From the NCBI GenBank assembly GCA_017983755.1, contig JAGOAU010000013.1, forward strand, positions 20,647 through 84,646: a DNA stretch of 64,000 nt. Direction: 5' to 3'. Under the pieces are notes generated by a model, which saw only the letters and a list, made by a program, of their open reading frames with translations, was not told the DNA's origin and ran no database searches. The position numbers were made by a program, and so were the translations under genes. This DNA comes from Azonexus sp. GTDB lineage: Bacteria > Pseudomonadota > Gammaproteobacteria > Burkholderiales > Rhodocyclaceae. Shown in pieces: positions 47,491-56,497 of this stretch (position 1 is the stretch's first letter; each line of letters starts with the position of its first letter).

Positions 47491-48129
47491 CTAGGTGTTG
47501 GTGATGACGCGGGTGTGCGGCGGCGGGGCCACGACCCCCATCGAGATGATGTATTTGAGGGCTTCGTCGACCGTCATGTCGAGTTCGACGATGTCGCGCT
47601 TGGGCATCATCAGGAAGAACCCCGAGGTCGGGTTGGGCGTGGTTGGTACGTAGACGCTGACGTAGTCGCCATCGAGGTGATTGACGACATCGCCGCCAGG
47701 CTTGCCGGTCAGGAAGGCGATGGTCCAGCTACCTTCGCGCGGATACTGGACCAGCAGGGCCTTGCGGAAGGCATTGCCGTTCGACGAGAAAAGGGTGTCC
47801 GATACCTGCTTGACGCTGTTGTAGACCGAGTTAACCACCGGAATACGCGCCAGAAGCATTTCCCACCAGACGACCAGCTTCTGGCCGATGAAATTGGCGG
47901 CAAGCAGGCCGGTCAGCAGAATCATGGCCAGCGTCAGCAGCGCGCCGGCTCCGGGGATCTGGAAGCCGAACAGCGTCTGCGGATGTATTGCTTCAGGCAG
48001 CAGACGCAGCGATTGATCCAGCGTGCTGACGATGAACGACAGCACCCAGCCGGTAATGACCAGCGGTACCCAGATCAGGAGTCCGGTGATGAAGTAGCGC
48101 TTGATCAGCTGGCCGCGCACGGAGTGCAT
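47491..48129 (-). CDS. DUF502 family inner-membrane protein
   Basis: A 212-residue membrane protein with two hydrophobic segments (about 11-33, YFITGLLIWVPLVITGWVL; about 60-85, ALLTLAMILLTGLLAANFIG) and a cytosolic or periplasmic C-terminal part. The DUF502 signature is clear: IPVVNSVYNSVKQVSDTLFS, FLTGKPGGD and VYVPTTPNPTSGFFLMMPKR. Function unknown. Its start lies 25 bases inside the end of the FmdB gene, and aspS follows. Confidence 0.93.
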   Translation of the reverse strand: MHSVRGQLIKRYFITGLLIWVPLVITGWVLSFIVSTLDQSLRLLPEAIHPQTLFGFQIPGAGALLTLAMILLTGLLAANFIGQKLVVWWEMLLARIPVVNSVYNSVKQVSDTLFSSNGNAFRKALLVQYPREGSWTIAFLTGKPGGDVVNHLDGDYVSVYVPTTPNPTSGFFLMMPKRDIVELDMTVDEALKYIISMGVVAPPPHTRVITNT

Positions 48130-48365
48130 GCTCCCGTACCGCCCTGGCAGGGGGGCGTGCTGTCGGCTTTAGCGGCCGGCTTGCTGCCTTTGAAATCCGT
48201 GGCATACCAGCCACTGCCCTTGAGCTGGAAACCGGCGGCCGAAAGCTGTTTGCTGTAGCTTTCCTTGCCGCAATCGGGGCAGGTCGTGAGCTGCGGCTCG
48301 CTCATCTTTTGCAGATGTTCTTTCTGGAAGCCGCAGGCGTCACAGCGATATTCGTAAATCGGCAT
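48105..48365 (-). CDS. FmdB family zinc-ribbon regulatory protein
   Basis: An 86-residue protein with the FmdB zinc ribbon, MPIYEYRCDACGFQKEHLQK followed by CPDCGKESYSKQ; the cysteine pairs CDAC and CPDC bind zinc. GSGWYATDFKGSK is also conserved. The C-terminal Cys-rich tail (CQGGTGACTPCAAS) is common in Betaproteobacteria. The family is named after a formamidase regulator; no function is established here. It overlaps DUF502 by 25 bases. Confidence 0.92.
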   Translation of the reverse strand: MPIYEYRCDACGFQKEHLQKMSEPQLTTCPDCGKESYSKQLSAAGFQLKGSGWYATDFKGSKPAAKADSTPPCQGGTGACTPCAAS

Positions 48366-48437
48366 GGGAATCCTCCAAAACCCTGAATTGTAACCGAGAA
48401 ATTCGGCCAGGCTATGTTTGGGGTGCGGAGGGAAATT

Positions 48438-49286
48438 TCAAGTCATCAACCCGAGATAGCTGCGGGTAAGTTGCGGCCCCCAAAACAGGGCGATGATGCC
48501 TGCGGCGGCGAGATAAGGGCCGAACGGAATGGGAGTATTCCGCCCGTGCCGCGTGGCGACAATCAGGCTGATGCCGACGACGGCTCCGACTACTGAAGAG
48601 AGCAGGATGATCGTCGGCAGCATCTGCCAGCCGAGCCAGGCGCCCAGCGCAGCGAGCAGCTTGAAATCGCCGAAACCCATGCCCTCCTTGCCGGTCGCCA
48701 GCTTGAACAGCCAGAAAACCGACCACAGGGTCAGATAACCTGTCATTGCGCCGATCACGGCCGAAAAAAGATCGACATAGGTGCCGGCAAGATTGAAGGC
48801 GAGTCCAAGCCAGAGCAGCGGCAGTGTGATCGAGTCGGGGAGCAACTGGGTGTCGAAATCGATCCCCGTCAGAGCGATCAGCGCCCAGATCAGCAGCAAG
48901 GCGCCGGCGCCGTGAAGTGTTGGCCCGAAATGCCAGATTGCGTAGGCGGAAAGCAGCCCGGTGATCGCCTCGACCAGCGGGTAGCGTGGGGATATTGGCG
49001 CCGCGCAATTCGAACACCGGCCACGCAAGAGCAGGTAGCTGAAGATCGGAATATTTTCGAGTGCAGAGATTTGATGGCCGCAGGACGGGCAGCGGGAGCG
49101 TGGGCGGGCCAGCGTCAGGGCGGCTGCGGTCGACGGTGTTTCACCTCGTAAATCCGCACATTGCGCATGCCAGTCCTGCTCCATCATCCTGGGCAGACGA
49201 TGGATTACGACGTTAAGAAAACTGCCGACACACAAGCCAAGCAGCCCGGCAACGGCAGCCAGGCCGCCCAGTGACTCGACAGGCAT
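48438..49286 (-). CDS. pilD: Prepilin peptidase / N-methyltransferase PilD
   Basis: Inner-membrane aspartic protease that trims and methylates type IV pilins and pseudopilins; 282 residues, about eight membrane segments. The zinc tetracysteine is CPSCGHQ plus CSNCAAPI in the N-terminal cytosolic loop; catalytic Asp residues lie in TGIDFDTQLLPD and GMGFGDFKLLAALG. It shares TGATG with the end of pilC. The usual coaE downstream is absent here; the next gene is FmdB. Confidence 0.96.
   Translation of the reverse strand: MPVESLGGLAAVAGLLGLCVGSFLNVVIHRLPRMMEQDWHAQCADLRGETPSTAAALTLARPRSRCPSCGHQISALENIPIFSYLLLRGRCSNCAAPISPRYPLVEAITGLLSAYAIWHFGPTLHGAGALLLIWALIALTGIDFDTQLLPDSITLPLLWLGLAFNLAGTYVDLFSAVIGAMTGYLTLWSVFWLFKLATGKEGMGFGDFKLLAALGAWLGWQMLPTIILLSSVVGAVVGISLIVATRHGRNTPIPFGPYLAAAGIIALFWGPQLTRSYLGLMT
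49125..49154 (+). repeat. USS-like motif, exact core with both tracts
   Basis: Core 49125-49134, TTT at +5 to +7 and TAAAT at +15 to +19. Opposite strand of pilD. Confidence 0.72.
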
Positions 49287-50512
49287 CAGACCACGGCGCC
49301 CAGTTTGAAGATTGGAAGGTACATGGCGACGACCATGCCGCCGATCAAGGTGCCAAGCACCACCATGATGATCGGTTCCATCAGGCTGGACATCGCCTCG
49401 ACGGCGTCATCGACTTCCTGTTCAAAGAAATCGGCAACCTTGGAAAGCATCGAGTCAAGCGCGCCGGACTCTTCGCCGATGGCGACCATCTGCGTGACCA
49501 TGTTAGGGAACAGATTGACATTGGTCATGGCGTTCGTGAGGCTTGTGCCGGTAGCGACTTCGCCTTGGATCTGCTTGGTGGCCGCTTTATAGACATAGTT
49601 GCCGGCTGCGCCGCCGACCGAGTCCAGGGATTCGACCAGCGGCACGCCGGCGGCGAACATGGTGGACAGTGTCCGTGACCAGCGCGCAATGACCGCCTTG
49701 CGGATGATGTCGCCAAAGATGGGTAGCCGGAGCAGCATTCTGTCCATGGCCATTTGCACTTTCTCCGACCGCTTCCAGGCTTCGAAGAAGGCGTAGAGCC
49801 CGCCGAAGATGATGCCGAAAATCGCCCACCAGTAAGCAACGAAGAAATCCGAGATGGCGATCACCAGCAGGGTCGGTGCCGGAAGGTCGGCGCCGAAGCT
49901 CTTGAAGACGTCCTTGAACGCCGGAATGACGAAAATCATGATGACCGCGGTGATGATGAAAGCAACCACAATGACTGCGATCGGGTAGAACAGTGCGGAC
50001 TTGATCTTGCTCTTGATGGCTAGAATCTTTTCCTTGTAGGTCGCCAGGCGTTCGAGCAGCGTGTCGAGAATGCCGGCCTGTTCGCCGGCTGCTACGAGAT
50101 TGCAGTAGAGCGCATCGAAATATAGCGGATATTTCCGGAAGGCCTGGGAGAGCGAACTGCCGGTTTCGACGTCGGCCTTGATGTCCAGCAGAAGTTTGGC
50201 GACTGCAGGATTGGCATGGCCGCGGCCGACGATGTCGAACGCCTGCAACAGGGGAACACCGGATTTCATCATCGTGGCGAGCTGGCGTGTGAACAACGAA
50301 ATGTCCTTTTCGCTGACCTTGCCACCGACCTTGAAGCGGGCTTTTTTTACCTTGGCGTTGAAAATGCCTTGGCGGCGCAAGCTGGTCTGAACCACCGCCT
50401 CGCTGGCTGCGCGCATTTCCCCGCGGACCCCTTTGCCATCCCGATTCTTTCCCTCCCAGAGATAGGTGTACTCCTTGACCACAAGAATCCTGGGTTTTGC
50501 GGCAGTAGCCAT
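49286..50512 (-). CDS. pilC: Type IV pilus inner-membrane platform protein PilC
   Basis: Platform protein on which the pilus is assembled; 408 residues. Two GspF/PilC repeats are seen: FTRQLATMMKSGVPLLQAFD near residue 78 and ARWSRTLSTMFAAGVPLVES near 280, each followed by helices, with membrane segments near 180-205, 230-250 and 380-400. N-terminal VKEYTYLWEGKNRDGKGVRG is usual. pilB lies 16 bases upstream; pilD follows. In transformable bacteria the pilus machinery also takes up DNA. Confidence 0.96.
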   Translation of the reverse strand: MATAAKPRILVVKEYTYLWEGKNRDGKGVRGEMRAASEAVVQTSLRRQGIFNAKVKKARFKVGGKVSEKDISLFTRQLATMMKSGVPLLQAFDIVGRGHANPAVAKLLLDIKADVETGSSLSQAFRKYPLYFDALYCNLVAAGEQAGILDTLLERLATYKEKILAIKSKIKSALFYPIAVIVVAFIITAVIMIFVIPAFKDVFKSFGADLPAPTLLVIAISDFFVAYWWAIFGIIFGGLYAFFEAWKRSEKVQMAMDRMLLRLPIFGDIIRKAVIARWSRTLSTMFAAGVPLVESLDSVGGAAGNYVYKAATKQIQGEVATGTSLTNAMTNVNLFPNMVTQMVAIGEESGALDSMLSKVADFFEQEVDDAVEAMSSLMEPIIMVVLGTLIGGMVVAMYLPIFKLGAVV

Positions 50513-50528
50513 CCGTTGTCCTTCCCCG

Positions 50529-52244
50529 TTATACGTTCGTTGTGCTCAGAACCTCGTCGAGCGAGGTCAGGCCTTGTTTTACCTTCAGCAAACCGGATTC
50601 GCGAAGATTTTTCACTCCCTCGCGTGCTGCTTGTTCGGCTAGGTCCATTTCCCCTGCACCGCTCATGATCAGTCGCTGTATCGCTTCGGTTATCGGCATG
50701 ACCTGATAGATGCCGACTCGTCCCTTGTAGCCGGTGCCCTTGCAGCGCTCGCAACTGCCGGGGCCGTATAGAGTCCACGAGCCATCAAGGTCGGCCTCGG
50801 TGAAGCCGGCGTCCAGCAGCGCCTGGTTCGGTACGTCGATCGGCTTCTTGCAGGTGCACAGCCGACGCGCCAGGCGCTGGGCCGTGATTAGCAGGACGCT
50901 GGAGGCGATATTGAAGGTCGGTACTCCCATGTTCATCAGGCGGGTCAGCGTCGCCGGTGCGTCGTTGGTGTGCAGCGTAGACATGACCATATGGCCGGTT
51001 TGGGCAGCCTTGATGGCGATTTCCGCTGTTTCCAGGTCGCGAATTTCGCCGACCATGATGATGTCCGGATCCTGACGCAGGAACGCCCTGAGTGCCGTCG
51101 CGAAGGTCAGCCCCACCTTGTCGTCGACATTGACCTGATTGATGCCGGCCAGGTTGATTTCCGCCGGGTCTTCGGCGGTGGAGATATTGACGCCATCCTT
51201 GTTCAGGATATTTAGGCATGTGTATAGCGAAACCGTCTTGCCGGAACCCGTCGGTCCGGTGACCAGCACCATGCCGTAGGGGCGACTGATCGCTTCGAGC
51301 AACACGGCCTTCTGCTCGGGCTCATAGCCGAGGGCTTCGATCCCGAGCGTTGCCGAGGTCGGGTCGAGAATACGCAATACGATCTTCTCGCCCTGCAATG
51401 TCGGCAAGGTGCTGACCCGGAAATCGATGGCCCGGCTTTTCGAGAGCACCAGTTTCATCCGCCCATCCTGCGGTATCCGCTTTTCGGCGATATTCAGACG
51501 GGATATGACCTTGATCCGCGAGGCGATTTTCTCCTTGATCGCCAGTGGTGGCGTGGCGACTTCACGCAGGACGCCATCGACTCGGACACGGATACGGTAG
51601 TACTTCTCGTAGGGTTCGAAATGGATGTCGGATGCGCCGTCGTTGATCGCGTCGAGCAGCATCTTCTGGATGAACTTGACGACTGGCGCATCGTCGATTT
51701 CCTGCGATGCCGCGTCGTCTGCCTTGGCGGCTGATTCATCATCGAGGAAGTCGAGATTGATATCATCGACCGTCAGGCTCTTAAGTGTCTCTTCGGCAGA
51801 TTCGGAATGTTTGGCAACAAGTGGTACCAGCTTCTGATGTTCGACAACAATGGGGTCGACACCGAGACCGGTCTGAAAACGAATCTCGTCCAGAGCACGC
51901 AGGTTGGTCGGGTCGGCAATGGCTACGGAAAGCCGATTGCCCCGCTTGTTCAGTGGAATGACCCGGTGGGCGGCCATTAGCTTGCGATCAATGGCATTTC
52001 CGGGAATATGGGCTTCGTCATAGACGGCCAAATCAAGCAGCGGGTAGCCGAAAGTGTCGGCGACAAAGCGGGCGAGATCCAGCGATGAAATCCTCTGGCT
52101 GGCAATGATCTGTTCGATCAGCGAGCGTTTCTCGTGATTGGCCTGAACAAGCAACTGCTCTGCCTCGGCTTCCTTGAGCCTTCCCGCCTGGACCAGGGCG
52201 CGGGCGAGTCCGCTGAGGGGGCTTGCATGAGGTGTAGCAGACAT
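50529..52244 (-). CDS. pilB: Type IV pilus assembly ATPase PilB
   Basis: Hexameric ATPase that powers pilus extension; 571 residues. An N-terminal T2SSE domain (about 1-160) precedes the motor: Walker A GPTGSGKTVSLY, Asp box and Walker B DPDIIMVGEIRDLETAEI, His box STLHTNDAPATLTRL, and the zinc tetracysteine CTCKK and CERCKGTGYKGR. A short acidic linker near 150-175 (DDINLDFLDDESAAK) is variable. It starts the reverse-strand pilBCD operon. Confidence 0.97.
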   Translation of the reverse strand: MSATPHASPLSGLARALVQAGRLKEAEAEQLLVQANHEKRSLIEQIIASQRISSLDLARFVADTFGYPLLDLAVYDEAHIPGNAIDRKLMAAHRVIPLNKRGNRLSVAIADPTNLRALDEIRFQTGLGVDPIVVEHQKLVPLVAKHSESAEETLKSLTVDDINLDFLDDESAAKADDAASQEIDDAPVVKFIQKMLLDAINDGASDIHFEPYEKYYRIRVRVDGVLREVATPPLAIKEKIASRIKVISRLNIAEKRIPQDGRMKLVLSKSRAIDFRVSTLPTLQGEKIVLRILDPTSATLGIEALGYEPEQKAVLLEAISRPYGMVLVTGPTGSGKTVSLYTCLNILNKDGVNISTAEDPAEINLAGINQVNVDDKVGLTFATALRAFLRQDPDIIMVGEIRDLETAEIAIKAAQTGHMVMSTLHTNDAPATLTRLMNMGVPTFNIASSVLLITAQRLARRLCTCKKPIDVPNQALLDAGFTEADLDGSWTLYGPGSCERCKGTGYKGRVGIYQVMPITEAIQRLIMSGAGEMDLAEQAAREGVKNLRESGLLKVKQGLTSLDEVLSTTNV

Positions 52245-52323
52245 TGGTTGCGCGTCAGATGCCGTTTAGATTGAGCGATGATGCTACGTAGCCCCCGGTT
52301 TGTAAAGACAGTGCAGGGGCGGG

Positions 52324-53595
52324 TCAGGCGCTGGCGGGCTTGAAAATGCGGGCCGTGACAACGCTGCGGTCCTGGGTCTGCAGAATTTCAACGGCGATTC
52401 CGGTCAGCTTGATGCTGACGCCGGCTTCCGGAATGTCCTGAAAGTATTCGAGGATCAGGCCGTTGAGGGTTTTGGGGCCGTCCAGCGGAAATTGCAGGCC
52501 GAGCATGCGGTTGATGTCGCGCAACTGGCGTGAGCCCTCGACAATCGCGCTGCCGTCCGCTTCCCAGGTCAGCGAATAGCCCAATCCTGGCATGGATGTC
52601 GTGAACTCGCCGACGAATTCTTCGATGATGTCTTCCAGAGTCAGCAGGCCGAGTATTTCCCCGTATTCATCTACGACGAAGCCAATCCGCTGGCGGTTTT
52701 CCTGAAAAAAAGCCAGTTGCGAGAAGACGGCTGTTCCGGCAGGAATGTAATAGGGGGATTGCAACTGGGAGAGCAGTGCAGCCTCGTCGAAATCAGGGTC
52801 GCCGATGTTGCCGAGCAGGCGGCGAACGGGCAACACCCCGACGAGTTGATCCAGCGATTCGCGGCAAACCGGGAGACGGCTGTGGTGGCTGGTTGCCAGT
52901 TGATCGCGCACTTCGTCCCAATGCAGGTCGAGATCGAGGATTTCGATGCTGCCGCGAGGCGTCATCACGTCTTCCACCGTGATGCTGTTGAGTTCGAAGA
53001 GGCTGGAGAGAATGGCGCGGTGCTTCTGCGGCATCAGGTGGGACGATTCGAGGACGAGGCTGCGCAGTTCCTCGGGGGAGAGTTGTACGGCTTCGTTGGC
53101 CGGCGTCGGGGAAAGGCGAAGCAGGCGCAGCAATCCGCTGGCGAAAAGGTTGATGAACCAGACGGCCGGATAAAAAAACCGCAGCAGCGGGGTCAGCGCG
53201 TAGCCGAGCAGAACGGCCAGGCGATCGGCATAAGTGGCGCCGATGATTTTTGGGGTGATTTCGGAGAACACGAGAATGGCAAAGGTCACCACCAGCGTGC
53301 CGGCCCCGAGCGCCCACTTTTCTTCGCCGAACAGTTCGATGGCGATCACGCTGACCAGCGTGGCGGCGGCCGAGTTGACCAGATTGTTGCCGAGCAGGAT
53401 GACGCCGAGCATCTTGTCGGTGCGGTCGAGCAGGGCCAGTGCCTTGGTGGCGCCATGGTGCCCGGTTTGGGCGAGGTGGCGCAGACGAAAGCGATTCGAC
53501 GCCATCATCGCCGTTTCGCTGAGCGAGAAAAAGGCGGAGATGGCGAGCAGCACTGCCAGTACCGTCAGCATTGCCGACAGGGAGATTTCATCCAC
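52324..53595 (-). CDS. CNNM/CorC-HlyC family membrane transport protein with CBS domains
   Basis: A 423-residue protein: the DUF21 (CNNM) membrane domain with about four helices (1-190; FSLSETAMMASNRFRLRHLA), a CBS pair (about 205-330; VEDVMTPRGSIEILDLD, GFVDEYGEILGLLTLED) and a C-terminal CorC_HlyC domain. Such proteins are implicated in magnesium or cobalt efflux. It is followed four bases upstream by the CcsA-like gene on the same strand. Confidence 0.92.
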   Translation of the reverse strand: MDEISLSAMLTVLAVLLAISAFFSLSETAMMASNRFRLRHLAQTGHHGATKALALLDRTDKMLGVILLGNNLVNSAAATLVSVIAIELFGEEKWALGAGTLVVTFAILVFSEITPKIIGATYADRLAVLLGYALTPLLRFFYPAVWFINLFASGLLRLLRLSPTPANEAVQLSPEELRSLVLESSHLMPQKHRAILSSLFELNSITVEDVMTPRGSIEILDLDLHWDEVRDQLATSHHSRLPVCRESLDQLVGVLPVRRLLGNIGDPDFDEAALLSQLQSPYYIPAGTAVFSQLAFFQENRQRIGFVVDEYGEILGLLTLEDIIEEFVGEFTTSMPGLGYSLTWEADGSAIVEGSRQLRDINRMLGLQFPLDGPKTLNGLILEYFQDIPEAGVSIKLTGIAVEILQTQDRSVVTARIFKPASA

Positions 53596-53598
53596 GAA

Positions 53599-54438
53599 TC
53601 AGGGGCGCCCGAGTATGACTTCGGCTACGAACCGGCTGCCGACATATGCGAGGATCAGCAGGGCGAATCCTGCCAGTGTCCAGCGCAATGCCCGCTTGCC
53701 ACGCCAGCCCCAGGCGTGCCGGCCTATCAGCAGGGTCGCGAAAATGCCCCAGGAGGCAAAGGCGAACAGAGTCTTGTGATCCAGTGACAGCGGCTTGCCG
53801 AACAGGGCTTCGGAAAAGAAAACGCCACTGCCGACGGTCAGCGTCAGCAGAATGAAGCCGAGAAGCAACATGCGGAACAGCAGTGATTCCATGGTTAGGA
53901 GCGGTGGCAGACTGGCCAGGCTGCGTCTCATCAGGCGCTTGTGCAGCGCATTTTCGGTAAAGCCCATGAAAATTGCGTGCAGCGCCGAGAGCGTCAACAG
54001 GCTGTAGGCCAGCATGGCTGCGAGAAAGTGCAGTTTGAAGCCGGTGGCGCTGGCGTGGGCAACCAGGTGCACCTGTGGAAAAACGACCGGCAATGCGGTA
54101 CATAGCGCAGCCAGCGGAAGCACCAGGGGCTGCATGCCCTCCATGCGCGCCATGAAGCTTTCGAGCCAGTAGATCAGCACGGCCAGCCACATCATCAGCG
54201 ACAGCGCGAAGCTGAACGAGAAGCGCATTCCCGCTTCGGTAAACAAGGCGCCGTAGAGCCCGTAGGCGTGAATAAGCAGGGCCGAGGCTATGGCTACGCG
54301 CTCCCAGACCTGCATGGGGCAGGCGACGCACTGGTTTTCCTGTTCGCGCCAGCGGGTGCTCCAGAAGTGGAACCCGAGTGCGCCGTAAAGAAGGGCGGCG
54401 GCGATGTGGGGCAGAAGCTGAATTACAATGTCGGCCAT
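53599..54438 (-). CDS. CcsA/CcmC-like cytochrome c assembly membrane protein (YpjD type)
   Basis: A 279-residue protein with about eight hydrophobic segments and conserved His residues (IHAYGLYGALF, LVAHASATGFKLHFLAAMLAY, LDHKTLFAFASWGIF). The heme-handling WWD loop of CcsA is absent, so this is the shorter YpjD-type, often located before ffh in Betaproteobacteria. A role in cytochrome c maturation is inferred only from fold. It is divergent from ffh with 29 bases between starts. Confidence 0.85.
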   Translation of the reverse strand: MADIVIQLLPHIAAALLYGALGFHFWSTRWREQENQCVACPMQVWERVAIASALLIHAYGLYGALFTEAGMRFSFSFALSLMMWLAVLIYWLESFMARMEGMQPLVLPLAALCTALPVVFPQVHLVAHASATGFKLHFLAAMLAYSLLTLSALHAIFMGFTENALHKRLMRRSLASLPPLLTMESLLFRMLLLGFILLTLTVGSGVFFSEALFGKPLSLDHKTLFAFASWGIFATLLIGRHAWGWRGKRALRWTLAGFALLILAYVGSRFVAEVILGRP

Positions 54439-54467
54439 TCGCGAATTCTACTAGAAGCCCATTCACC

Positions 54468-55823
54468 ATGCTCGATAACCTGACCAATCGCCTTGCACGC
54501 GTCATGAAGACGCTGAAGGGCGAGGCTCGCCTGACCGAATCCAATATTGCCGACGCCCTGCGCGAGGTCCGCATGGCCTTGCTCGAGGCCGACGTTGCGC
54601 TACCGGTGATCAAGGAGTTCATCGCAGCGGTCAAGGAAAAGGCGGTGGGCGAGGAGGTCATCGGTTCGCTGAGCCCGGGCCAGGCGCTGGTTGGTGTCGT
54701 GCATCGCGAACTGGCGCGGATCATGGGCAATGCCCACGAAGGGATCAGCTTCAACACGCAGCCTCCAGCCATCGTACTGATGGCCGGCCTGCAGGGGGCG
54801 GGCAAGACCACCACCGTCGGCAAACTGGGCAAGTTCCTCAAGGAAAATCACAAGAAGAAGGTGCTGGTCGTCTCCTGTGACGTGTATCGCCCGGCCGCAA
54901 TCGAGCAGCTTAAGTCGGTCGCCGGGCAGGCCGGCATCGACTTCTTCCCGTCGACCGCGGGTGAGAAGCCCGAGGCGATTGCCGCGGCGGCGGTCGACTG
55001 GGCGAAGCGGCACTATCACGATGTGCTGCTGGTCGATACGGCCGGTCGTCTTGCGGTCGACGAAGAAATGATGGCCGAAATCAAGCGCCTGCATGCGGCG
55101 ATCAATCCCATCGAAACGCTCTTCGTGGTCGACGCGATGCTCGGTCAGGACGCGGTGAACACCGCCAGGGCCTTCAACGAAGCCTTGCCGCTGACTGGCG
55201 TCGTGCTGACCAAGCTCGATGGCGATGCGCGCGGCGGGGCGGCGCTTTCGGTGCGCCACATTACCGGCAAGCCGATCAAGTTCGCCGGCGTCGGCGAAAA
55301 GCTGACTGGCCTGGAGGCTTTCCATCCGGAGCGGATGGCGTCGCGGATTCTCGGCATGGGTGACGTGCTGTCGCTGATCGAGGAAGCCAAGAAGGGGCTG
55401 GATGAGGAAAAGGCGGTAGCCTTCGCCAAGAAGCTGAAATCCGGCAAAGGCTTCGATCTAAATGATTTCAAGGAACAGATCGCCCAGATGCGCAACATGG
55501 GCGGCCTGTCGGCGCTGATGGACAAGATGCCGGCGCAGATCGCCCAGGCGGCGGGGCAACTGCCGGCCGGGGCGGAGAACAAGATGGTCGGCCGCGTCGA
55601 AGGCATCATCAATTCGATGACCCCGGCCGAGCGGGCCAAGCCGGAAATCATCAAGGCCAGCCGCAAGCGCCGCATCGCGATGGGCGCCGGCGTGCAGGTT
55701 CAGGAAGTGAATCGGCTGCTCAACCAGTTCGAGCAGTCGCAGAAGATGATGAAGATGATGACCAAGGGCGGCATGGGCAAGCTGATGCGCGGTATGAAGG
55801 GGATGTTGCCCGGCATGCGCTGA
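54468..55823 (+). CDS. ffh: Signal recognition particle protein Ffh
   Basis: GTPase that with 4.5S RNA delivers inner-membrane proteins to FtsY; 451 residues. The N domain, G domain (GLQGAGKTTTVGKL near 105; DTAGRLAVDEEMM; TKLDGDARGG) and the Met-rich M domain (GGLSALMDKMPAQIA; KMMKMMTKGGMGKLMRGM) are all present. GTG/ATG choice is simple: ATG 54468. Divergent from the CcsA-like gene. Confidence 0.97.
   Translation: MLDNLTNRLARVMKTLKGEARLTESNIADALREVRMALLEADVALPVIKEFIAAVKEKAVGEEVIGSLSPGQALVGVVHRELARIMGNAHEGISFNTQPPAIVLMAGLQGAGKTTTVGKLGKFLKENHKKKVLVVSCDVYRPAAIEQLKSVAGQAGIDFFPSTAGEKPEAIAAAAVDWAKRHYHDVLLVDTAGRLAVDEEMMAEIKRLHAAINPIETLFVVDAMLGQDAVNTARAFNEALPLTGVVLTKLDGDARGGAALSVRHITGKPIKFAGVGEKLTGLEAFHPERMASRILGMGDVLSLIEEAKKGLDEEKAVAFAKKLKSGKGFDLNDFKEQIAQMRNMGGLSALMDKMPAQIAQAAGQLPAGAENKMVGRVEGIINSMTPAERAKPEIIKASRKRRIAMGAGVQVQEVNRLLNQFEQSQKMMKMMTKGGMGKLMRGMKGMLPGMR
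55052..55081 (+). repeat. USS-like motif, exact core with both tracts
   Basis: Core 55052-55061, AAAT at +5 to +8 and AAAT at +17 to +20. Falls in the G domain of ffh, encoding LAVDEEMMAEIK. Confidence 0.7.
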
Positions 55824-55856
55824 CATTTGCCGACAGGGCGTCGACGGCGGCCCGGT

Positions 55857-55886
55857 TGCGGTCGACCGTCAGAAAAGGGCAAAAAT
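55857..55886 (+). repeat. USS-like motif, exact core with both tracts, intergenic
   Basis: Core 55857-55866, AGAAAA at +5 to +10 and AAAAAT at +15 to +20. It lies between the converging ffh and lytic transglycosylase genes, touching only the final stop codon of the latter. Confidence 0.82.
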
Positions 55887-56497
55887 CAGCGGTTGGCTTG
55901 GGCCAGGCGCGGTGGCTTCTGGTAGCCCCACTGGTTCTGCCAGGCGGCGCGTACCATGTTGGGATATTCCGGCCGGCCGAGACTGCCGTTGTAGCGGCCG
56001 AGGGCGCGGAAGAGGTCGCCCTTCTCGATATCCAGGTAGTGGCGCAGGATGGTGCAGCCGTAGCGCAGATTGGTGCGCAGGTCGAAAAGGCTGTCGTCCG
56101 GGCGGCCGATGAGTTTGACCCAGAAGGGCATGACCTGCATGTAGCCGCGGGCGCCGGCCGACGACACGGCATATTTGCGGAACCCGGACTCGACCTGCAT
56201 CAGTCCCAGCACCAGTTGCGGGTCGAGGCCCGCGCGCGTTGCTTCGTAATGAACGCTGCGCAGCAGGTCGAGGCGGTACTCCCGGTTGGGAATCCGTTTT
56301 TCCAGGCGCGGCGACATCTCGGCCAGCCACTCGACTGCGTCCATCGGGTTGTTGAACGAACTGGATGGCGGGCGCGCGTCCGATACCGCCTTGTGCAAAG
56401 CGGCCTGGACGCTCGCCGAGAGCGGCTCGTAAATCTGGGCGCCGGCGAATGCGCCGGAGGCGCCCAGCAGGAGCAGGATGGCAATCAGCCGGCGCAC
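55886..56497 (-). CDS. Lytic transglycosylase, SLT domain
   Basis: A 203-residue periplasmic enzyme that cleaves peptidoglycan glycan strands. A signal peptide ([14 protein letters not shown]) precedes the SLT domain: catalytic Glu in [18 protein letters not shown], then [19 protein letters not shown] and [14 protein letters not shown]. The short size suits Slt-like small enzymes. It overlaps proS by 13 bases, so both are likely on one transcript. It converges with ffh. Confidence 0.92.
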   Translation of the reverse strand: MRRLIAILLLLGASGAFAGAQIYEPLSASVQAALHKAVSDARPPSSSFNNPMDAVEWLAEMSPRLEKRIPNREYRLDLLRSVHYEATRAGLDPQLVLGLMQVESGFRKYAVSSAGARGYMQVMPFWVKLIGRPDDSLFDLRTNLRYGCTILRHYLDIEKGDLFRALGRYNGSLGRPEYPNMVRAAWQNQWGYQKPPRLAQANR